A stretch of DNA of 64,000 nucleotides from DRTC01 sp964521025 (GTDB lineage: Bacteria; Cloacimonadota; Cloacimonadia; Cloacimonadales; TCS61): NCBI GenBank assembly GCA_964521025.1, contig CAZFPK010000005.1:1-64000 (forward strand), in the 5' to 3' direction. The notes below the pieces were generated by a model, which was not told the origin of the DNA, searched no databases, and worked only from the letters and a program-made list of their open reading frames with translations. The position numbers were made by a program, and so were the translations under genes. Of the stretch, positions 52,893-62,379 are shown piece by piece (position 1 is the stretch's first letter; each line of letters opens with the position of its first letter).

Positions 52893-52947
52893 CTTTAGCG
52901 ATATTAATCCTGATTTTGGCTTAAAAAATGCGTAATTAATGCTAAAG
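52893..52947. promoter_or_regulatory. Inverted repeat upstream of a small membrane gene
   Basis: CTTTAGC (52893-52899) and GCTAAAG (52941-52947) form a perfect inverted repeat with ATTAAT copies inside each half. It lies 37 bases before the small gene start and could be an operator or promoter-proximal hairpin. The rest of the 270-base gap is AT-rich without other signals. Confidence 0.35.
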
Positions 52948-52983
52948 TTTTGAATTTTTAAATTCAAAAAGCGAGGTGAGATT

Positions 52984-53130
52984 ATGTGGCAGAATTTAGG
53001 AATTTTTCTCCCGGTATTCTTCCTGGTTTTCCTGCTTTTCCGGTTTTTTCGCGGATTAGCTAAATATAGAGATAATGTACATAAAATTTTCCTCGACGAG
53101 GAAAAGAATCACAGCAAGATTTATTGTTAA
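52984..53130 (+). CDS. Small membrane protein, 48 residues
   Basis: A short frame with a strong ribosome site (GCGAGGTGAG) before ATG 52984. It encodes one membrane helix, LGIFLPVFFLVFLLFRFF, then a basic-acidic cytoplasmic-type tail (RGLAKYRDNVHKIFLDEEKN) ending in Cys. It is followed within 70 bases by an intrinsic terminator, so it forms a self-contained transcription unit. I do not recognise a family; small single-helix proteins often regulate larger membrane complexes, but nothing here shows a partner. Confidence 0.65.
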   Translation: MWQNLGIFLPVFFLVFLLFRFFRGLAKYRDNVHKIFLDEEKNHSKIYC

Positions 53131-53197
53131 TATCGCAGCTAAAATAAACTTTGCTCGCAAAGTTAGAATTTTTTGTAATAATTTCTCCTTTAAAGAT

Positions 53198-53221
53198 ACC
53201 CGGTGAAAGCCGGGTTTTTTT
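53198..53221 (+). terminator. Rho-independent terminator
   Basis: ACCCGG-TGAAAG-CCGGGT followed by T residues, a short GC-rich stem with a T tract, lies 67 bases after the 48-residue protein gene. Confidence 0.9.
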
Positions 53222-53235
53222 ATTAAACCAAAATA

Positions 53236-53437
53236 TCATTCCGAACTTTCTTACCGTTCATCCTCCAAGGAATTTTGAGAAACTCTTTCATCATCATATC
53301 TTTCTCCGAATTCATTAAATCTTGTATTCTCATGCTTTACTTACAAGATCAGGAATCCTCAACTTTGAACTTTTGGCAAACCTATTTCTACTGCAGATTT
53401 TTTGGTAGAAATTCTATGTATGAATCCTCAGAATGAC
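53236..53437. repeat. Interspersed element bounded by TCATTCCG / CAGAATGA
   Basis: About 202 noncoding bases with inverted TCATTC / GAATGA ends. Internal matches include TCTTGTATTCTCATGC / CTTACAAGATC and TACTGCAG / GGTAGAAATTC-like pairs. It occupies most of the gap before the phosphoglycerate kinase gene and resembles the segments at 6840 and 55281. Confidence 0.5.
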
Positions 53438-53521
53438 ATAAAAAATAAAAAAAACATTGCCTAAATAATTACTGAATAAAATTTATAACCTGTATATAAT
53501 TTTTAGAAATTTGGAGGAAAA

Positions 53522-54937
53522 ATGAACACTATTCCGGCAATTCAAAATGCTGATCTCAAAGGAAAGAAAGTGCTGCTCAGGGTCGATCATAATGTTGTCA
53601 AAAAAGGTATAATTAAAGATACATACAGGATCGATGCTTCCCTGGAAACCATTAAATTTATTATTTCCAAACAGGGAAAACCGGTCATTATGTCGCATAT
53701 CGGCAGACCTCTAAATAAGAAAACCGGCGAGATCGAAATTTCGGAGAAAACTTCAGTTCAACCGGTAGTGGAATATTTGAATAAGAAACTCGGGAAAAAA
53801 TTCAAGACGGTTCGGATCAAAGATCAGATCTCAACAGGATTGGAAAGTCTCGAGTGTGTGAAAGATCTGAATAAAGAATTGGAAAAAGGCCTCATCGACG
53901 GTATTTACCTGCCGAATACACGCTGGTTCAAAGGAGAGGAATCAAAAGACAGAACAAAAACAGAATTCGGGAAGGAACTATCCCGGCTGGGAGATATTTT
54001 CATAAACGATGCTTTCGGATCATGGCAGCCGCATGCATCGACCATCGAACCGGCAAAACAGATCCCTTCTTTTGCCGGATTTTTGATGCAGAAAGAAATC
54101 GAGAACCTGGAAAGGGTTCTTGATCCGAAAAGACCTCTTCTTGCTGTCGTTGCCGGAGCAAAATTCGATACTAAGATCAGACCGTTAACAGCTCTTCTTG
54201 ATAAAGCAGATTATTTGATCATGGGCGGCGTTATTTATAATGCTTATCTTTGTGCGAAATATGGTCTTAAAATCAAAGGAATTACGGATGAAGATATTTA
54301 TGCTGCTCGGGATTTCATCGAACATTCGAGGAAATATCCCGGTAAGATAGTTGATCTTCCATACATCGTCGAATCAGATATCCCGGATGAAAAAATAGAA
54401 AAAAAAATGAGAAACCATAACATCTATACAATGAGAAAGAAAAAAAAATTAAATTATATTCTGGATGTTTCTCCCAAATCATTTGCCGTATCTACGATCA
54501 GGGATATTTTCAAAAATGCAAAAACTATTTTTGTGAATGCTGTTATGGGCTTGACTCCTTATTTCAACGAAGGAACCGTTGCTTTGAACAAAATCATCAA
54601 TGAGAATAAAGAAGCAGTCAAACTTTTCGGTGGAGGCGATACACTCCAGGAATTTAAAACATTACTTCCTGAAATCTATAAAAATGCTTTAGCTAATGAG
54701 AAATATTATTTCTTTACCGGTGGTGGAACCATCCTCAAAGCAATCGAACAGGATTCTTCTTTAGGTTTGGAACCGATTAAAGGATTACTCAAAGGAAAAA
54801 GTAATTTTTATGAACGAAGATCCGGAATCGAGCGCAGATCAGGAAAAGAAAGAAGAATAAAACAAGTTCCCTGCGAATATAATACAAGAAGCGGATTTGA
54901 AAGACGCGGCGGAAAAGACAGGAGAAAATCAAATTAA
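53522..54937 (+). CDS. pgk: Divergent phosphoglycerate kinase with basic C-terminal tail
   Basis: A 471-residue PGK-family protein with TGGAGG before the ATG. PGK transfers phosphate between 1,3-bisphosphoglycerate and ADP in glycolysis. Recognisable sites: LLRVDHNVV (family RVDFNVP), VIMSHIGRP, NTRWFKGEE, NDAFGSWQPHAS (family NDAFGxAHRAHAS), VVAGAKFDTKI, GGGDTLQEF and FTGGGTILKA. Several substrate-binding positions differ from the consensus, including loss of the HRAH Arg and NAVMG in place of GPMG, so activity is not certain. The tail from about residue 430 carries three RR-GxxRR units (ERRSGIERRSGKERR, FERRGGKDRR). The next ATG directly follows its stop. Confidence 0.82.
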   Translation: MNTIPAIQNADLKGKKVLLRVDHNVVKKGIIKDTYRIDASLETIKFIISKQGKPVIMSHIGRPLNKKTGEIEISEKTSVQPVVEYLNKKLGKKFKTVRIKDQISTGLESLECVKDLNKELEKGLIDGIYLPNTRWFKGEESKDRTKTEFGKELSRLGDIFINDAFGSWQPHASTIEPAKQIPSFAGFLMQKEIENLERVLDPKRPLLAVVAGAKFDTKIRPLTALLDKADYLIMGGVIYNAYLCAKYGLKIKGITDEDIYAARDFIEHSRKYPGKIVDLPYIVESDIPDEKIEKKMRNHNIYTMRKKKKLNYILDVSPKSFAVSTIRDIFKNAKTIFVNAVMGLTPYFNEGTVALNKIINENKEAVKLFGGGDTLQEFKTLLPEIYKNALANEKYYFFTGGGTILKAIEQDSSLGLEPIKGLLKGKSNFYERRSGIERRSGKERRIKQVPCEYNTRSGFERRGGKDRRKSN

Positions 54938-55279
54938 ATGATAATCGAATCATATTCTTTTGGGAAAATCATCATCGATGATGAAAAATATACATCCGAC
55001 ATAATTATTTTCCCGGAAAAAGTCAATTCAGCCTGGTGGCGCCGGGAAGGTCATTTCCTGCAGGATGTGGATATCAAGGAAGTCCTGAAACGAAAACCGG
55101 AAAAATTTATCATTGGTACCGGTTATTACGGGTATTTAAAAGTCGATAGAGAGTTAAAGAAAAAATTATCCGACATGGATATCAAAGCCTACTATGAAAA
55201 AACTCCCAAAGCAGTTGAAATGTATAATTCTCTAAATGATAAAAAAAATGTAATCGCTGCCCTGCATTTATCGTGTTGA
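54938..55279 (+). CDS. Mth938/DUF498-family protein
   Basis: A 113-residue protein of the Mth938 (NDUFAF3/AAMDC) type. It starts with IESYSFGKIIIDDEKYTSDI and has the family segments NSAWWRREGHFLQ, FIIGTGYYGYLKVD and KAYYEKTPKAVEMYN, then ends after ALHLS. In eukaryotes a relative assists respiratory complex I assembly, while the bacterial role is unknown. Its ATG follows the PGK stop codon without a gap (TAAATG), so the two are translated together; a ribosome site is not obvious. This supports a two-gene operon with pgk. Confidence 0.9.
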   Translation: MIIESYSFGKIIIDDEKYTSDIIIFPEKVNSAWWRREGHFLQDVDIKEVLKRKPEKFIIGTGYYGYLKVDRELKKKLSDMDIKAYYEKTPKAVEMYNSLNDKKNVIAALHLSC

Positions 55280-55280
55280 T

Positions 55281-55550
55281 GTCATTCTGTGTACTATGAT
55301 GGAATATCTGAATTGTCATCCTGAGGTTTCTTACAAAGGAATTCTCACGAAGAATCTTCCGAGTGAGATTTACTTTTTACTTTTTCCAAAACTCCTGTTT
55401 GGGAACGAGATAAGAATTCTTCGTTGGAGATTCCTAATCTTGTAAGACAGGCAAGAGAATACCAAGATTTAATGAATTTTAAGGAAGAGAAGATAATGGT
55501 GATATTCTAAAAATTCCTCGATAGAAAAGCAAGCAGATTACTTGGAATGA
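55281..55550. repeat. Interspersed element bounded by GTCATTC / GGAATGAT
   Basis: A 270-base noncoding segment between the Mth938-like and symporter genes, with inverted ends GTCATTC and GGAATGAT. It contains CTCCTGTTTGGGAACGAGAT, also found as GGAGTTTGGGAACGAGAT near 62512, and ATTCTTCG / CGAAGAATC pairs. No gene is supported. Confidence 0.5.
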
Positions 55551-55593
55551 TAGACAAAATACGCTTAAATGTTTGCAAGGAGGTTACAGATCT

Positions 55594-57015
55594 ATGAATT
55601 TCATTTTAATCGGTTTCTTAATTTATCTGGGGATCGTTTTATGCGTCGGATTCTTGACTTTCCGCTATAATAAGACGCACAGAGACTTTTTTATTGCCGG
55701 CAGGAGGCTTAATCCCTGGGTTGTCGCTTTTTCGGAAAGAGCGTCCGGGGAATCAGCCTGGCTTCTGCTTGGTTTGCCGGGAGCAGCTCTGGCTGCAGGC
55801 TTCCTCGAGCTCTGGACAGCCATCGGCTGTATTGGGGGAATCATCTTTTCATGGATGATCATTGCCAAAGACCTGCGTATCCAAACCGAGAAATATGATT
55901 CCATCACGCTTCCTAACTTTATCGCAGAGAAATTCGGGAAAGAGGAAAAATTACTTCGGGTAGTATCGATGCTGATCATTATTTTCTTCTTCACATTTTA
56001 CCTGGCAGCCCAATTCAACGGAGCAGGAAAAGTCCTGAATGTTACCTTCGGGATTCCACACACAGTGGGAATCATCATCGGGGTGATCGTCATTGTCTTT
56101 TACACGATGATGGGCGGTTTTTTTGCGGTTGCCTGGACCGATCTAATCCAGGGCAGCATCATGATCTGCACGCTCGTGATCCTTCCTATTATTGGAATGC
56201 TCGAAGTTGCCAATCAGGGTCAATCGCTGAACACGGCAGTTGCCAATGCCGGACATGAATTCATCAGTACGGTCGGCGGAAAGACAGGCTGGGCTGCGGT
56301 TGCGGTCATTATCGGCGGTCTCAGTTGGGGGCTTGGTTATATGGGACAGCCGCACCTGGTTACAAGGTTCATGGCGATCAAAGACCCGGAGAAGATCAAA
56401 GTGGCGAGACGCATCGCTTATGTCTGGGCTATTCCCGCTTTCTTCGGAGCGATGATGATCGGGATCGTGGGACTCGCTCTTTATGGTCAGGGTCATTTCC
56501 AGGATGTGGAAAGGGTGATGCCGCATTTGGCAACCACGCTTCTTCCCGGTTGGCTGGCAGGAATTTTCATTTCAGGTGCGATTGCAGCCATGATGTCCAC
56601 CGCAGACAGCCAGTTGATCGTGATAACTTCTTCCGTGATCGAAGATTTTTATCATAAAACCTTGAAAAAAGAAGTTTCCGAGAAAACTCTCCTCAATCAA
56701 AGCCGTCTGATCACTATTGTCGTCGGATTATTCGGTTTCCTCATCGCGATTACTTCCAAGAAACTCATCTTTGCCCTGGTGTCTTATGCCTGGTCAGGTT
56801 TGGGAGCATCCTTCGGTCCTGCTCTCCTGCTCCTGCTTAAATGGAAAAAGACGACCAAACAGGGAGTACTCGCCGGACTTCTCACCGGCTCGCTGGTTAC
56901 TATCACCTGGTCTAATATAAATACTCTGGATAGTTTCATTACCCACCGGTTTGCTGCTTTTGTGCTGGCGTTCCTGGCAGTTATTTTTGTGAGTATGATA
57001 ACCTTAAAAGAATGA
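55594..57015 (+). CDS. Sodium/solute symporter family (PutP-like) transporter
   Basis: A 473-residue inner-membrane transporter. ATG 55594 follows AAGGAGG; an upstream in-frame TTG at 55573 lies within that site and is not used. It has about 12-13 membrane helices of the SSS fold: FILIGFLIYLGIVLCVGFLT, then DFFIAGRRLNPWVVAFSERASGE-like start, GALAAGFLELW-type core, GGFFAVAWTDLIQGSIMI and AAMMSTADSQLIVITSS, which carries the conserved Ser/Thr sodium-site region of helix 8. Closest in pattern to sodium/proline symporters. Its base composition is visibly more GC-rich than flanking genes, suggesting acquisition or strong codon selection. Confidence 0.92.
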   Translation: MNFILIGFLIYLGIVLCVGFLTFRYNKTHRDFFIAGRRLNPWVVAFSERASGESAWLLLGLPGAALAAGFLELWTAIGCIGGIIFSWMIIAKDLRIQTEKYDSITLPNFIAEKFGKEEKLLRVVSMLIIIFFFTFYLAAQFNGAGKVLNVTFGIPHTVGIIIGVIVIVFYTMMGGFFAVAWTDLIQGSIMICTLVILPIIGMLEVANQGQSLNTAVANAGHEFISTVGGKTGWAAVAVIIGGLSWGLGYMGQPHLVTRFMAIKDPEKIKVARRIAYVWAIPAFFGAMMIGIVGLALYGQGHFQDVERVMPHLATTLLPGWLAGIFISGAIAAMMSTADSQLIVITSSVIEDFYHKTLKKEVSEKTLLNQSRLITIVVGLFGFLIAITSKKLIFALVSYAWSGLGASFGPALLLLLKWKKTTKQGVLAGLLTGSLVTITWSNINTLDSFITHRFAAFVLAFLAVIFVSMITLKE

Positions 57016-57099
57016 TCTTACTCCGATCCAACCTAAAATAATGCAGAAATCATTACGGTTCAGACTTATTTAGTCCTGCTCTATCAGGACTGTTTAAAG
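57016..57099. repeat. AGTCCTG hairpin
   Basis: AGTCCTG-CTCTAT-CAGGACT at 57071-57090 is a 7-bp perfect hairpin between the symporter and GLUG genes. It is followed by GTTT rather than a long T tract, so it is at best a weak terminator for the symporter gene. Confidence 0.45.
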
Positions 57100-57147
57100 A
57101 TGAATAAAAAGATGAATAAAAAGATAAAAAATCAAACAGGAGGAAGC

Positions 57148-58748
57148 ATGAAAAGTAGTAAGTTGGCATTTATTGTGTTCACACTTTTAGTTAGTACTTG
57201 TTTATCTGCAGATGGAGTTGAACCGGTAGGATCCGGAACAGAAGCAGATCCATATCAGGTGGAAACTTTAGACAATTTATTATGGATAAGTACGAATTCA
57301 GGTTCTTGGAGTTCATATTTTGAACAAACCGCTGATATCGATGCTGCTGTTACTTCCGGCTGGAACGGAGGTGCGGGTTTTTCACCCTTCGCAATTATGC
57401 TGAGAACTTTACCGGCTCTTACAACGGACAGATGCATAGCATAGATGGATTATTCATTAATCGACCATCTACAGATTATGTCGGTCTGTTTGGATATATT
57501 ACTTCTTCGGAAATTGACAGCATAAGCTTAAGCAATGGAGATATTACGGGTTATGAAAGTATCGGTGGTCTGGTTGGTTATAATTATAATTCCTATATTA
57601 ACAACTGTTGTTCCACTGGCTCGGTGAATGGAACAGGCTATGAGATCGGCGGTCTGGTTGGGCAGAATAATATTTCCACTGTTAGTAACTGTTATGCTCA
57701 TGTTTCCGTTGATGGGAATTTTTATGTCGGTGGTCTGGTAGGACTGAATTATGATTTTTCCACTATCAGTAACAGTTATGCTACCGGTTCCGTGAGCGGA
57801 TATTCTAGTACCGGTGGTCTGGTTGGGTCAGCATGGATTAATTCAACTATCAGCGACAGTTATGCTACCGGTTCAGTAACTGGAATCGATAATCATGCTG
57901 GTGGTCTGGTAGGGAAGGCGGAACAAAATTCCATTATTAACAATAGTTATGCCACCGGTTCCGTGGATGGTTATATGTATGTCGGTGGTCTGGTGGGAGA
58001 GAATTATTGGAGTTCCACAATCAGCGACAGTTATGCCACCGGTTCCGTTACTGCTACTGTAACAGGAGTTTATGAATATGCCGGTGGTCTGGTGGGTTGT
58101 AATAAAAATTCTTCCGTCATCAGTAATTGTTATGCCAGAGGTTCTGTGAATAGTAATTATTTAGCCGGTGGTCTGGTGGGGAATAATTATTCTTCCACAG
58201 TAAACTACTGTTATGCCACCGGTTTCGTTAGTGGAACTTATGATTATGTCGGTGGTCTGATAGGAAGGAATTTGTATTCTGCTACCGTTGATAACTCCTT
58301 CTGGGATATGGAAACTTCGGGGCAAACTTCCAGTGACGGCGGCACCGGCAAATCCACCGCGGAAATGAAAGATGTTGCTACCTTCACAAACCTTTCAACA
58401 GTCGGATTAGACGAATCCTGGGATTTTGTTGGAGATCCTTATAATGATACCGGAACTGATGATTTTTGGAATATCGATGGCAGCACAAATGATGGTTATC
58501 CGTTCCTTTCCTGGCAGGTTGGAGAAGAACCTCCCGCTGCTCCCACAAATGTTATCATCACCATTGTTGGAGATAATGTTCAATTAGACTGGGATGATAT
58601 GGGTTCTTCAATATTCTATATTTATCGTTCGCAAGATCCTTATCAGGAATACTGGGAGAGGATCGGCAGTTCGGAGACAAATTCTTATATCGACACCGAT
58701 GCTGGTTTGGAAAGTGCATACTATTATTATGTAACGGTCTGTGATTAG
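57148..58748 (+). pseudogene. GLUG-repeat secreted protein, one frameshift
   Basis: The ATG at 57148 (AGGAGGAAGC upstream) begins a signal peptide (MKSSKLAFIVFTLLVSTCLS). The frame leaves register near 57390, after GWNGGAGFSPF; the continuation NYAENFTGSYNGQMHSIDGL is in another frame, which runs to 58748. The homologous paralogue at 60958 has the same layout without the break. The body carries about eight GLUG repeats (GGLVG...NCYATGSVxG) and ends with a fibronectin-like module (APTNVIITIVGDNVQLDW). The frameshift could be real or a sequencing error. GLUG proteins are exposed adhesin-like surface proteins; there is no type IX-like tail here. Confidence 0.8.
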
Positions 58749-58846
58749 AATAATTTTGAACTTTCAGAATCCAATTATAAAAAGATATAAAAGAATGGCT
58801 TTGGGAGTTTTTTCAAAACACTTGATGCCAAAAAATAGGAGGAACA

Positions 58847-60838
58847 ATGAAAAAATTGTTATTTATCTTAACGATGACCATTATATGGTCAGGAATGTTT
58901 GCCGCACCAACCTATTCGTTAGAATTCGACGGCATCGATGATTGGGTAGATTGCGGTAATGATCCGTCCATCACAGAATTCGACCAATTCACGATCGAAG
59001 CTTGGGTCTGGCTGCAGGATTCCAGTTATGATCAAAAGATCGTGAATAAATGGAAATTTTCCACTGATTATTACATTATGGGAGTCTATGACGGCTCATT
59101 CTATTGTCAAATCAATGCTAATGGAAATGATTTTAGTTTTTTAGAGGGAACTGTTCCATCACAGGAGTGGACTCATCTGGCACTGTTATTTCAAAAAGGA
59201 GGGGGTGGTGGTAACAACGGCTATTGTTTCGCCTATGTGAACGGAGAACTGGTTTTTTCCAAGGATGATGTAGCAGATGAGCCAATCGATGTGAATTATC
59301 CGGCTTATCCGTTTCGGATTGGAGCAGCCAGTTGGGATAGTAATGCTTATTTAGTGGACGGAAAAATCGATGAAGTCAGGATTTGGAATTACCGCCGATA
59401 TTATTTGGATATCCCAAATTTTATGGAAACAAGCCTGGACGGTGATGAAGCGGGACTGGTTGCTTATTACCCGATGAGCAACGGCAGCAGTTTTATCCTG
59501 GATGATGACAGCCCGAATTCTAATACCGGATATTTATATGACGGAGGAGTTATTGGAAATGGACCGGTCTGGGTAGATGATTCATTCACACCGGAAGGTT
59601 ACGGAACTTTCGAATTACCCTACCTGATCAGTGAATTAAGGCATCTGTACTGGTTAAGTTTGAATCCTGATGCCTTTCTAACCTATTCAATCTATTCTCA
59701 AACTACTGATATCGATGCTGAACCAACAGAAGCCTGGGAATATCATTCTTCCGGAATGTCTCCTATCGGTGACCCGGAGGGAGTTTCGTTAAACGGTATA
59801 TATTATGGCAATGGTCATACCATCGATAACTTAAATATCCATAGTACAGAACAAACCGGTGTCGGATTATTTGCCAAAAAGGAAGACGGTGTAATTCAGG
59901 GGCTTGGTTTGAATGATGTTATTATTTGGGGTGATGAGAAAGTCGGAGGTCTGGTAGGCATCTTAAGCGGAGATTGTATTATTATGGACTGCTATGCAAC
60001 CGGTGATGTCCTGGGAAACTTAAGTGTGGGAGGACTGGTCGGCACTAACGAGGGTCCGACATCCTACATCACGGAATGTTATGCAGATTGCTCGGTGCAG
60101 GGAGATGATTGGGGAGCATATAACCTGGGCGGTTTAGTAGGAACGAACAGCTCCGACATCTATCTCTGTTATTCAGGAAGCACTGTTGGATACGGTGATA
60201 ATTATGCGGGTGGTTTTGTGGGTGTAAATACCGAAACTGGCAACATAACTAACTGTTATTCCGACGGGCAAGCTAAAGCTGGCTTTGTGGGAAATAATCA
60301 TTTATACGGCACTATAGACGCTTGCTATAGCCGTGCTTGGGTGGGTACTGTGACCGGTTGGGGATTTCTCATGGGCGACGACATGTATGTTACTAACTGT
60401 TTCTGGGATTTTGAGGTTTCCGAATGTGCAACCAGCGACGGCGGGACTCCCAAGAATACTGCTGCCATGACTAATGTTGCCACTTATACTCAACTTGGTA
60501 ATGTCGGTCTGGATTATCCGTGGGATTTTGCCGGTAATCCTTATGATGATACAAATAATGAAGACTATTGGGATATCGATCCGGAAACTAATGACGGTTA
60601 TCCCTACTTTTCCCTGCAAAATCCGCCACTAAATGTTAATATTTACGCTGACGAAACAGTTGTCGGCATTTGGTGGGATGAAGTTGAGGGAGCATCAGCT
60701 TATAGAATCTATTCTTCTTCTGATCCTTATGAACCGGTAGAGAATTGGACATTCGAAGCAGAAGTGATGATAACATCCTGGAGTGAACCGGTTTTTACAA
60801 ATGAGAAGAAGTTTTATTATGTGACTGCGATGAATTAA
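58847..60838 (+). CDS. Secreted LamG and GLUG-repeat protein
   Basis: A 663-residue exported protein, with TAGGAGGAAC before the ATG and signal peptide MKKLLFILTMTIIWSGMFA. Residues about 22-220 are a LamG-like domain (YSLEFDGIDDWVDCGNDPSI; FTIEAWVWLQDSSYDQKIVN; GKIDEVRIWNYRRYYLDIP). Residues about 270-560 are GLUG repeats (VGGLVGTNEGP; CYADCSVQGDD), closed by FWDFEVSECATSDGGT. A fibronectin-like module ends the protein. It is the second of three tandem GLUG-type genes and uniquely adds LamG. The gene is probably surface-exposed; ligand unknown. Confidence 0.88.
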   Translation: MKKLLFILTMTIIWSGMFAAPTYSLEFDGIDDWVDCGNDPSITEFDQFTIEAWVWLQDSSYDQKIVNKWKFSTDYYIMGVYDGSFYCQINANGNDFSFLEGTVPSQEWTHLALLFQKGGGGGNNGYCFAYVNGELVFSKDDVADEPIDVNYPAYPFRIGAASWDSNAYLVDGKIDEVRIWNYRRYYLDIPNFMETSLDGDEAGLVAYYPMSNGSSFILDDDSPNSNTGYLYDGGVIGNGPVWVDDSFTPEGYGTFELPYLISELRHLYWLSLNPDAFLTYSIYSQTTDIDAEPTEAWEYHSSGMSPIGDPEGVSLNGIYYGNGHTIDNLNIHSTEQTGVGLFAKKEDGVIQGLGLNDVIIWGDEKVGGLVGILSGDCIIMDCYATGDVLGNLSVGGLVGTNEGPTSYITECYADCSVQGDDWGAYNLGGLVGTNSSDIYLCYSGSTVGYGDNYAGGFVGVNTETGNITNCYSDGQAKAGFVGNNHLYGTIDACYSRAWVGTVTGWGFLMGDDMYVTNCFWDFEVSECATSDGGTPKNTAAMTNVATYTQLGNVGLDYPWDFAGNPYDDTNNEDYWDIDPETNDGYPYFSLQNPPLNVNIYADETVVGIWWDEVEGASAYRIYSSSDPYEPVENWTFEAEVMITSWSEPVFTNEKKFYYVTAMN

Positions 60839-60957
60839 CAAGATTCGAGTTCAGAGGAGCGAAGAGAGACTGAACTCGAGTTGGTAATGATGCTTTCAAC
60901 TGAACTCCATCTAACTGAAGTTGATGAAGTCCAGTCAAATTTAAAACAGGAGGAAAG
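60839..60957. repeat. CGAGTTCAG inverted repeat in a short gap
   Basis: CGAGTTCAG and CTGAACTCG form a 9-bp perfect stem around a 16-base loop directly after the second GLUG gene, followed by TCAACTTCAGTTAGATGGAG-type overlapping palindromes on the complementary strand. It may cap the upstream transcript; no T tract follows. Confidence 0.45.
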
Positions 60958-62220
60958 ATGAAAAAAGCAATGTTAGTAGTAATGATGTTCACACTCTTTG
61001 TAAGTGTATTATCAGCCCAAACTGCCGTTCCACCCGCAAGTGGAAACGGAACATCCGGTAATCCCTACGAGATCGCCACCTTGAACAATCTCTATTGGAT
61101 TACCCAGAACACAGGTGAATGGGACAAGCACTTTATCCAAACCGAAGATATCGATGCTTATTCCACTACCGGTTGGGATAGTGGCAATGGATTTTCACCT
61201 ATCGGCAACAGTTCAATCAAATTTGCCGGCTCATACGATGGACAGGATCATACTATCGATGGTTTGTTCATTGATAGAGGATCTACAGATTATGTTGGTC
61301 TGTTTGGATACATTAGGTTTAGCACTCCAATCGATAGAATAGGTGTAACTAATGTAGATATTACCGGTGATTGGTATGTCGGAGGTCTGGTTGGGTATAA
61401 TAGTACTAACTTCAGCAACTGTTATGCAAGCGGTTCCGTGACTGGTAATCAGTTTGTCGGTGGTCTGGTGGGTGAAAATTATTGTTTTTCCACTGTCAGC
61501 AACAGTTATGCCACAGGTTCCGTGACTGGAACTAATAGTTCTGTCGGCGGTCTGGTGGGACATAATCATTATTCTTCCACCGTGAGCAACTGTTATGCCA
61601 CCTGTTCCGTGAGTGGAACTGCTAATGATGTCGGTGGTCTGGTGGGGTGGAATCATAATAATTCAACCATCAGCAACAGTTATGCCACCGGTTCTGTGAG
61701 TGGATATCAGGATGTCGGCGGACTGGTAGGGGATAATTCCACTTCCACCGTAGAAAACTCCTTCTGGGATACGGAAACTTCCAGTTGTTCTGAAAGTGAT
61801 GGTGGTACCGGCAAAACCACTGAGGAAATGAAATATGTTAGAACCTTTACAGATGTTGCCTGGAGTGATGGCTTAGATGCTCCCTGGGATTTTGTCGGCA
61901 ATCCTTATGATGATGAAGGAACAGATGATGATTGGAATATCGACTATACAAGAATAAATGATGGTTATCCGTTCCTATCCTGGCAGGATGGAGGAGTTAC
62001 TCCCGATGCTCCCACAAATGTTATCATAACCATTGTTGGAGACAATGTCCAATTAGACTGGGATGATATGGGTGTCTCCTCTTATAATATCTATCGCTCC
62101 GAAGATCCGAATGCAGAAGATTGGGGAACACCGATAGGTAGTGCAGGAACTGACTTTTTTGTAGATGAGGGTGGTGCTGCAGGAACTAAATATTTCTATT
62201 ATGTAACTGCAGTTGATTAA
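60958..62220 (+). CDS. GLUG-repeat secreted protein
   Basis: A 420-residue exported protein, intact, with GGAGGAAAG before the ATG and signal peptide MKKAMLVVMMFTLFVSVLSA. The N-terminal module (GNPYEIATLNNLYWITQNTG, then IGNSSIKFAGSYDGQDHTID) leads into about five GLUG repeats (VGGLVGYNSTNFSNCYASGS) closed by SFWDTETSSCSESDGGTG. The C-terminal fibronectin-like module is nearly identical over APTNVIITIVGDNVQLDWDD to the first GLUG gene, showing recent duplication or gene conversion. It lacks a type IX-like tail, so secretion may use another route. The function is probably adhesion. Confidence 0.9.
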   Translation: MKKAMLVVMMFTLFVSVLSAQTAVPPASGNGTSGNPYEIATLNNLYWITQNTGEWDKHFIQTEDIDAYSTTGWDSGNGFSPIGNSSIKFAGSYDGQDHTIDGLFIDRGSTDYVGLFGYIRFSTPIDRIGVTNVDITGDWYVGGLVGYNSTNFSNCYASGSVTGNQFVGGLVGENYCFSTVSNSYATGSVTGTNSSVGGLVGHNHYSSTVSNCYATCSVSGTANDVGGLVGWNHNNSTISNSYATGSVSGYQDVGGLVGDNSTSTVENSFWDTETSSCSESDGGTGKTTEEMKYVRTFTDVAWSDGLDAPWDFVGNPYDDEGTDDDWNIDYTRINDGYPFLSWQDGGVTPDAPTNVIITIVGDNVQLDWDDMGVSSYNIYRSEDPNAEDWGTPIGSAGTDFFVDEGGAAGTKYFYYVTAVD

Positions 62221-62379
62221 TAATAGTAGTTCGGAACCTTTAGTCCGGCTTTTGACGGATTGTTCCGATGTTTTTTAAAAATATCAAATACCGAGTCATA
62301 AGTAATAAGAAAGAAAATTACACGGGGGCAGGCAAAGAATTTCCGATAAAGATCGCTTGTTTGAGGATATGATATAATG

